Shown here piece after piece: positions 56,801 through 64,000 of a DNA stretch of 64,000 bases (the first letter of the stretch is position 1; each line of letters begins with the position of its first letter). The stretch covers positions 1,488,001 to 1,552,000 of the forward strand of contig QVLQ01000001.1 in the NCBI GenBank assembly GCA_003545705.1, in the 5' to 3' direction. This DNA comes from Acidomyces sp. 'richmondensis' (taxonomy: Eukaryota > Ascomycota > Dothideomycetes > Mycosphaerellales > Teratosphaeriaceae). The translations under genes and the position numbers were made by a program. The notes below the pieces were generated by a model. It saw only the letters and a program-made list of their open reading frames with translations, made no database searches and had not been told where the DNA came from.

Positions 56801-58650
56801 GCTGTGGACATCAGATGGACGTGTGGTTGTGTTTATGGAGAAATTACTTTTGGAAAATCCGGTAACATATGCCTCACAATGTGAGAGTTTAATGCCATCC
56901 TCAGTAGTGATTCCCACGTGCTGGTGCACTACTTCTCTCAACGGTTCCTATTTTAGATGTTTAAAATCCAGGTGATATTTATCAGCCGTCTCTTTGAAAT
57001 GGTTCATAGTCTTGCTTGATTCAAGTACTGATTTCGCCGACTTGCTGCTTGAGCCGTGTTGTAGAACAGCATTGATAGCCTGAACATTTTCAATATCTCT
57101 TTCGCATGTGAATCACCATTTTTTGTTATTTCCGTAGAAGACACCCTTCGTTCTGAACGTCTCCCTGACAGGAGGTTGCAAACAATTTCAGGCTTCAATA
57201 GACGATCACTGACTTCATTTGATTGTGATGGGCCATTTGGAGCAACCAACACCCACTGATACGTCTAATACGTGTTGCTGGAAGAATTACATCATTAACT
57301 CACTGATTGAAAGGCCTGTTTCCAACAAAATGCATTATATGATTAATGCAGCAGGCGAAGGCACCAGTGTCAAAGATCCGCTCAGGATGTGCAATACGAC
57401 TACTGTGATACAGTAAAGGTGTTATAGAATAACGGACAAAGAATAACGGACAAATCTAACATGGTGCCAAAAAGTTGAAATCCCCTAGAATCACCATTAT
57501 ATATATTGCTTAGGACCTTTTTCAGGCTTCAGGTCCAGAAAAATTTGTTAGCACTTGTCCTTGGTGTAGGAAGTCTTATTGCAGTGGGCACGTTGCTTGC
57601 CAACACCATCCTGTTAACGCGGCTGCTTCTGAGTAATTTGGTTGTAGTTGCCATTGCTTAGGAGTTGTTCTTTAAATCTCGTGAAATTTGCAGCATCTGC
57701 TGCTGATTGTGAAATGTTTTCTTGAAATACGTTCTTAATCACATCATCCAATGTCAGTATATCATCCTTGGTTTTCAAGGAGTGGACTGATTTCCTCTTC
57801 CTCTCCGCCCATGTATTAGAGCACTTGCTGAACCTGTTGATGAAGCCCTACGCTCTCAGCTAAGCGTCAAATTCAAAACCTAAGCGTCAAATTTACAAAG
57901 CACCTGCCGGGTACTTAATACAATATTCTTCGAAGTCCTTGCCCTCGAAGCAAAACGAGTCCCACATTTCAAGGGATGATAACCCGTAGGCAGTGTCTGA
58001 CGGACGGTGTTGATTTCAAAGATACTCCCAGACCCACTTAGAAGACTCTTAGCTTGAGATGATTGCTTGAATCCTGGCTGTGTAATTCACCATTACTTAG
58101 GAAGCGGCTTTGGTATGTGCTATTTCCCATTGTGCTAGTACCGTAGAATTGAAAATTTGAATGTTCCAATTGAAAGCAGCTTCTCTATTACCAACTTTGT
58201 AGGTGACGATTGCTTCCTTGAGGATATTGAGTTTGGATTATTGCAAATTCATTCACCTCTGACCTTCAGAGTCCGCTGCACATTGGCACTCCATGGCTTA
58301 CTGTTCTACTTAACACTGAGCTTGGGGATCTTGTTGCAGCTTCTTTTTTTATCTTGATAAGGAGAAATGACAGTTATCCAGGCTCCTTTCAAGTCTGACT
58401 TATGATATTGATCTGCTGCTGCGGGCTCACCGACAACAACGAGAGATGGTAATGGATTGATAGGTGCATAGTTAGATACTGTGAAACCGAAGCTCAGAAC
58501 TAGTTGAACAATCAATGAGACGAATCCATATTCCGGTAATAGACTGTTGTCGAATCCATCCAACAATACGAAGATTTTCATCCGAAGATGCTTAGCTCGA
58601 GCCTCACAAACCATGGGTAAGCGAAGACATGGTGCCACTTAAAATGTTTC
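53900..58650 (-). mobile_element. Degenerate Ty1/copia LTR retrotransposon
   Basis: Read on the minus strand, recognisable pieces follow copia order. A gag-like stretch with WSANVQRTLKVRGE lies near 58.3 kb. A broken zinc knuckle at 57549-57593 reads AHCNKTSYTKDKC and is followed by TAA. At about 54.4 kb DALFGDNIETRR corresponds to the RNase H DADFAGD...TRR motif, and VVVQSTKMSEYIAMTLTARE to the STTEAEY motif (about 54220-54315). The end of pol is RTKHIDFRWHYICQEVDLRH and ISTHKQAADGLTKAF (about 54010-54180). A purine-rich run, the possible polypurine tract, lies at 53903-53910. Stops and shifts are frequent. The integrase and the reverse transcriptase core were not recognised, and the LTRs were not found. 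The AT bias fits repeat-induced mutation, which is inference. Confidence 0.75.
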
Positions 58651-61255
58651 GTGTGGCCCAGAACTATGAATTGCCTGGTGCAAGCAGTAGCGGGAGAATT
58701 TCTGTTAAGGCAATGCATGGATGAAATCCACCTTGAAAGTCGTAACAGTTGGAGCACTAGCAGTGATCCTGAGCAAGGAAATGTTGAAGTCATTGAATTA
58801 ACAGCACAAAAAGGCAGTGGGTATGATTCAACAAAGCAACCAATCAAGACAATATATGAAGAGCGGCATAAGGATTCAGATGACTCCAATTATGATTACA
58901 GAGACCGGACTATTGTCGCACTTGCTAAGGAAGACCGAGAAATGGATGAATAACTGGTTCCAAAATATTTTCTTCCGGAATCATCAAAAAGAGCTTTCAC
59001 AAAACAGTGAATACGGGTTACTGATAGAATTTGAGAATAGCTAGGTCATATCATATCAACTAACAAGTAGACGAAATAATCATTCCTCCAGTACATACCC
59101 GGGAAGACAAACCCGAGCATGAGAGATGCCTCTCCAAGTTTTCGATGTCACTGGCGCTCCTAGCGCCGTACATGAGATGCGTGATGCAATTGTCTGTTGC
59201 AAATCTTTCTCGCCCGAGCGATTCCGGAAGTCACGCTTCAATCATCAGCACCTTTCATTTCAGGTGATCTAAATATCCCGATGGCTCGCAGATTTCGCAC
59301 AGCTGGAACCAAAATGCAGTCGTGAGTAACATCTTACTCGGTCGGAGTGACGGAGCCTTGGAATCGGGTCGGTATAAAAATGGTTGCGTCCAAAACCTGC
59401 CGGACTTCCTTTCGGCCTCAGGAAAGAGCATTGTCCCATTCCTGAAGTAAACGCGGCCTTCCTACGACAGCGTTGGGTGGAGGCGGCCTAAGTCCAGAGT
59501 GCGCGGACGCCCCAGTGCTTGCTAGACAAATGCGCCACCAGTTCTTGATAGTGGACATGGGAAACTAAATTTTGAGCGAAAACTTTGAAGCGCGATCCAC
59601 CAGCAGCAGCTGTCCGCGTTCCTCGTACGGCGAATGCCATGCCATGACTTGCAAAGTTACGGAACAGAGGGCTCGATGACAGCTGCCAGAGCGAAGCAGC
59701 GGGTACTGTTGCATGCCCTCAAATTTCACCGTGTGCTCTGGCTCGACAGGATTTTGCATCGCGAAGTAGGGCATTCGGCGGAGCCCAGTTAGTCGCTCTA
59801 CAGGCCTCGAAGTCTTTTGCCCGTACATGTTGGGCTTTGCGCATGCGTGTTAGCTAGGTATCGAGAGGCTCGGGAATCGTCAGTAGTGGGAGCATAGCCG
59901 TAGTTTTCCGGAAATCATCGTTGATAGTTGCGGAGGCGGCTTCTTGGGGCTTGTCTGCGCTTGATTGTGATCTCCGGGAGGGAGTGAATGTGCGACAAAG
60001 GCAAATTGCTACCATAAACCCAGACCGGAGAGCTTCAGAAGGATGGCAGGGAGTAAACACTTGTGGTCGAACATGCTGGACGCGCGCTGCATGCTAACAA
60101 TATAAATATGCATGCCACACCATGTGCATATATGCTTGCCTGCCACCACATCGAGTGCGTACTGTTCGCCGGCCTTGCGAGCCCAGGAGGTTGATTTTAG
60201 CATTCAGATTGTTGTCTCAACCTCGTCGAAGGATAAACTGTCAGGAAGAAACGGTCAGGAGGCAGCGCATGATTCAGGGAGAAGTCATGAGAGAGCGCTT
60301 GCCTTGAAATTCAAGTCATGGATGTTCGCCATAAATGTTTGAGCTTTATGGAGAGGTTTCGCAATGTCTGCAATCTGTATCATGAAATAGAACCCATCTT
60401 GCGTGTCCAGTTGGCACTGATTGTTCGTCTTCCTTCTGCTCTGAGCCTATCTAGTGCCCGCTGCAGATGCGATCGGATGGCCCATAATACTGACATGGTG
60501 TTCAATGTTCGGTTATATACGTATGCCCAAATGTGGTTTCTTTACATTTTTACCAATCTTGGGCAAGTTTTCGAGACCGCACATTCGCTGCATTTCCAGG
60601 AAACAACAATCCTACCTTTGGTCAGACTCGAGGGTCGAGATTTCTCGTTTCTCAAAGTCTCGGTCGCTGCTGTGGTTGGCAGTCACCCACCCATCTCTAT
60701 ACATCCATACTCGTAAGATCACCTCGTCGTCGACCGTTTGGTTCGCAGATGCGCCTTCCCCTAAGACTAATGCAGGTACCGAAACCATTTCTCCCACACT
60801 TTTGACAGTTCGATGTCAATGAGCTCGAAGATGTGTGACTCGAATTGATAGTTATTAATTGCCGATTTCAACCTGCCTCTTGCGATTAATACATGAAGGT
60901 CTGGACACTCATAGAGGAGCATCAATGAGTCGCGAATAAATAGACAAGGATGCAGTGATATACTGGATGACGAGCCAATCAACGGGCGCATGTCCGGCGT
61001 TTCAAGACCCTGCATGTGGCCTTGAGGTTTCGTAAACACAGACACTCATGCGCGCCTTCTTTACACAATCTCTCGCAGGAGGCGCCCCTGATATACCTCG
61101 CCGCGCCTCTTGTTGACATCCGCTTTCCTTCTTGCGCGTCGACACAACAACAACACCAACAACAACAACAAGAAAATCGAGAACGCTGCCCCCCCCTTTT
61201 AACGTCGAAACCAATCCGCATTCGCGCATCGCACCGTACCGTACGGGAGAAAACG
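58651..61255. other. Gene-poor interval and NTF2-like gene leader
   Basis: A 100-codon plus frame at 58651..58953 is polar and acidic (ELTAQKGSGYDSTKQPIKTI) but unidentified. 59.0-61.0 kb holds only short unsupported frames. The last 150 bp are the leader of the next gene. Confidence 0.45.
61142..61171 (+). repeat. CAA-repeat leader
   Basis: A run of mostly CAA triplets lies about 85-115 nt upstream of the NTF2-like start codon, on the sense strand of the leader. Unstructured CAA repeats can favour translation; that role here is inference. Confidence 0.6.
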
Positions 61256-62841
61256 ATGGCGGCCCAATACAAGGCCTTCCTGGATTCACCCTCCCCCGAC
61301 CTCCTCGCGGATGATGCCTCGCTCTTCTACATCACCACCACCACGGAGATTCGCGAGGCAGCAGCCATCTTGAAGCACCTGCAAGTCCAGCACAGGCAGG
61401 TCGAGAAGAAGGAGGAGAAGATCCTGAACACCGTTGAGAGCGGCGATGGTTGCGTTTTCGTGGAGACCGCGGTCACGTTCCAATTCAAGCTGGGTGGTGG
61501 CGCATTGCTACCGGGCATCGATGAGAACCTCCTCGACGAAAAAGTCGTCGTCCTCCCTATGATGCACGTGGTGCGCTTCGATGAGAAACAGAAGATCCGA
61601 TCCATCCGCATGCATTGGGACCAAGCCTGCCTGCTGAAACAAGTTGAAGTGATCGGAAAGTCAGGACGCAACTGGCCCATTCGCGACGCCAAAGCACAAC
61701 TCGACTTGATCAACAAGACCTTGAAGCCCGGCGGTGGCGGTGGCGATGCGGGGGGGATGAACGGCTCTGCCCCGCTGCCCCTCAAAACCCCGCGCGACGG
61801 AGCCCATGACGCGCCGCACAGGCGCGGCGAGAGCGTCAGCGCCATCCGCGGTGAAACCGTCAACCTTTCACTCTTCGCACCACGTGACCCCAATGAAGAT
61901 GCCGTCTCTCGTACCTACAACGGCCCACGCCACGCCCCGCGTGCCTCCGCGCGCCCTGCCCCGCGTGACCTTGTCGACATCGTCGGTGAAGAGGATCCGA
62001 CAACAGCCAAAGCGCGCAGCCCCTCGCCGTCAAAGGCTGACGGGACCATCCTCAAGGGGGGGGGCGGGCCGCTTTCACATCGGGAACCGGCTCTTTAGCG
62101 AGGATGAGAATGAGCGGCCCAAATCTCCCGAGCGCAAGAAGACATACGCGCAGAAGTATGACCACTTCACCTTCGGAGACGGCGAGGATGCGCCGGTGTT
62201 AAGTCGGCCGACAAGTGGGAAGTCGAGCAAGCAGGGTGGTCCGACATTCGATTTTGCCGACTTCTCCACGCCGCCTAAAATCGAGGGCAAAACGCGGCCA
62301 GACTACGATCGGAAATGGGGCGCCGGGGTTGACGAGGTAAGCAAGCACGCGATCAATGGGTCCTAGCGGACGTGAACCGTACGGGTGAACTTACCATTCT
62401 CTGACTTAGGACGATCCCCCATCCCCCGCTAAACGCCCTGTCGTCCATGCTCCACGTCCCGACGCCGAAACGCACTTCCAATTCACAGATGACTCGCCAG
62501 GCCCAGTGAAAACCAAATCCCTACAACGTGAAAAGGGCATGGGCTTGTACCAAGACCCGCTGTACGTGGACGAGCGCACGACTATGAAATCAGGCTTACA
62601 TGTCAATAATACGCGCCGCGGGGATGACTTCGGCGCACATTACACTCTCACCGACGACCTGACGCCCCAGGAGAAAAAAATATACAAGACGGCAGGCGAT
62701 GGAATGGGCGGACGACGGGCGAACGAACGACAATGGGGCATTGGGGATGAGAGTGATCCCGATGTATCCAAGGAATCGAATGTGCGATCGTCCGCACGTG
62801 GACGGGTGCGACAGGCGGATGGTGGAGCAAGGGAATCCTGA
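61256..62841 (+). CDS. NTF2-like domain protein with a frame break in a G-run
   Basis: Start MAAQYKAFLDSPSPDLLADD at 61256. Residues 1-150 are an NTF2-like domain known from uncharacterised fungal proteins, with LFYITTTTEIREAAAILKHL, VRFDEKQKIRSIRMHWDQAC and LLKQVEVIGKSGRNWPIRDA. A disordered Pro/Arg-rich part follows. At 62056-62064 there are nine G; eight would continue as KGGAGRFHIGNRLFSEDENE, which is coding-like. As written, the first frame stops at 62098. The second frame runs to 62336, a 73-nt GTAAGC...TTAG intron follows, and the last exon is 62410..62841, ending RQADGGARES. An assembly error or a real one-base insertion are both possible. No enzyme activity is known for the family. 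Confidence 0.8.
62056..62064 (+). other. Nine-G homopolymer at a frame break
   Basis: The reading frame of the NTF2-like gene shifts by one base exactly at this run. Removing one G would restore a single frame into the conserved-looking downstream part. Confidence 0.75.
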
Positions 62842-63460
62842 CAGCGGTGGGTGGTAAGGTGATGGAAGTATCGGGGCAATTTTTTTTTTCTTTTAATTAC
62901 CATTTGCTAGGGCCGATGCGCAGCACGGGCGCGAACGGTTCTCCATCCGGAAGATTGGAGAAGAATCGGATGAAAATAAATTTTATCATTGAGCACGCGG
63001 GTGATTATGACGGCAATGAAAGATGATAAGGGCAATGCGAATTCTTCACGACTGAGGACCTTCTCTATTTTTTTCCCCCCTGCCAAATTATGAGATTGCA
63101 AAAACGAAAGCCTTGGAACAACGGTCGAAGCGATGAGATGAGATTCTCACACTCACGCACCTTGGGTGAACATGGAATTTTGCGAGCACCCGAAGCATAT
63201 CGAACAAAATTTCGACAGTACGTAGCGTAGTCTTATACAAGAGCGACAAACATTTGACATTGCTCTTTCTTATATTCGAGTCTCACATTCCCGCCCTGGC
63301 GGCCATAGCTATTGTTGGAAACAAATATCACTCATCCAGTGTCACCACGCTCGGCTGGTCCGTGGTAGGGATAACGGAGGCGTGCGTATATTCCTGACCC
63401 GGCCACAAAAATAAAAAAAAATGTTCTAAATCTATGGCTCGAATTACAGACTATCCGGCT
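62842..63460. other. Convergent 3' flanks
   Basis: Between the NTF2-like gene (plus) and the permease (minus). Short A/T runs and the two 3' UTRs. Nothing coding. Confidence 0.6.
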
Positions 63461-64000
63461 TTACGTCTTCACGTCTCCGAACTGTTTCCCGGGCGGCAGC
63501 TCTCCAGGCACACGGTCGCTGCTCGGAGTGCTGCTCACCTTGCTCAGATCCTTGCCCTCGATCACCACAGTCGAATTCCCAGCCAGCTCAGCCGCTTGTT
63601 CGTCGCGGCCGTGCATGAGGTGCTCGAGATTGACTTTCGGGCCTTTAAACCACTTGTGCGCATCGATGAACCACCAGATAAGGGCGCCGAGCTAATTTTT
63701 GTGAGAGAAAAAGCTGTTAGCAAATTTGTGGATCGTGTGAGGAGGATCTCCAGGGTTGGGGGGATATTCACCATTGGTCCACCATACACAACCACCGTCC
63801 AATTCATCGTGGAATTCGTCAGATCCTTCCCTTTTACGCTGGGAAAACACAACAGTGGCACCATCAAGGCCACAAACCCACTCGCCACGGCCCCGATCGG
63901 AATGCTCCAGCGTCCGAGATTCCAGGGTCCGGGGCGAAAACGGTTGCCGACGAAAAACACGCGAATGAAAATCGGGGTGGTGAAGGCGACGAAGGCCGCG
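63461..64000 (-). CDS. APC-family amino-acid permease, C-terminal part
   Basis: Partial gene running off the right edge. Exons >64000..63772 and 63691..63461, with an 80-nt intron (GTGAAT...ATTAG, phase 0), are read on the minus strand. The sequence begins AAFVAFTTPIFIRVFFVGNR, followed by GPWNLGRWSIPIGAVASGFV, MVPLLCFPSVKGKDL and MNWTVVVYGGPM. These are the last membrane helices of the GABA/choline-type permeases (ACT subfamily). Exon 2 continues LGALIWWFIDAHKWFKGPKV and ends with a 50-residue cytosolic tail containing ELPPGKQFGDVKT. Function: amino-acid or amine uptake at the plasma membrane; the substrate cannot be told from this part. Confidence 0.88.

Noticed and set aside
61016..61255. 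N-terminal extension of the NTF2-like frame
   Set aside because: The extension contains the CAA-repeat leader and no family similarity; the ATG at 61256 begins the conserved sequence.
1..64000. CRISPR array, tRNA or rRNA genes
   Set aside because: No regularly spaced repeats were seen, and no cloverleaf with a T-loop consensus was recognised by eye; a tRNA scan was not possible.

Overview
This is nuclear DNA from a filamentous ascomycete (Pezizomycotina). The supporting signs are short introns of about 50-170 nt with GTAAGT-like donors, fungus-specific families (a PTH11-like rhodopsin-fold receptor, a fungal NTF2-like protein, a DHA1 transporter), and single-copy eukaryotic housekeeping genes (TAF7, ATP synthase subunit e, dynein intermediate chain, CCT4, RPT1). 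The species cannot be fixed from the sequence. Intron boundaries were placed by hand from splice consensus, reading frame and family knowledge. Database identity was not tested.

Layout. 1-9 kb: the 3' end of a PTH11-like receptor, TAF7 on the minus strand, then a head-to-head pair of ATP synthase subunit e (minus) and dynein intermediate chain (plus). 10-26 kb is accessory: a two-pass membrane protein of unknown function, a two-exon cytochrome P450, a stretch with gene-like fragments, a cytosolic GH43 glycosidase, a small conserved-looking protein, a three-exon DHA1 transporter and a membrane-anchored nucleotide pyrophosphatase. 26-30.5 kb: a three-exon bHLH regulator with an unusually GC-rich 2.5 kb upstream region. 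30.5-38.3 kb: a UDP-sugar (Yea4-like) transporter, an unknown acidic protein, the divergent pair CCT4/RPT1 and a mini-cupin.

38.5-60 kb is a decay zone. It holds a PI-specific phospholipase C pseudogene broken by several frameshifts, a small two-exon zinc-ribbon protein, a Tad-like LINE fragment, a 1152-residue disordered protein with paired CxxC motifs, two small multi-exon genes of unknown function, and a Ty1/copia retrotransposon ruin on the minus strand in AT-rich DNA (about 53.9-58.6 kb). The last 3 kb carry an NTF2-like gene whose frame is broken by one extra base in a G-run, and the 3' end of an APC-type amino-acid permease.

No operon logic applies. The functional links visible are two closely spaced divergent housekeeping pairs that probably share promoter space (subunit e with dynein IC; CCT4 with RPT1, both proteostasis genes). 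The P450, GH43 and DHA1 genes are adjacent, but no backbone synthase is present, so a biosynthetic cluster is not supported. No tRNA, rRNA or CRISPR array was seen. The most informative unusual items are the phospholipase C pseudogene, the unannotatable-by-ORF zinc-ribbon microprotein, the G-run frameshift and the GC-rich leader of the bHLH gene.
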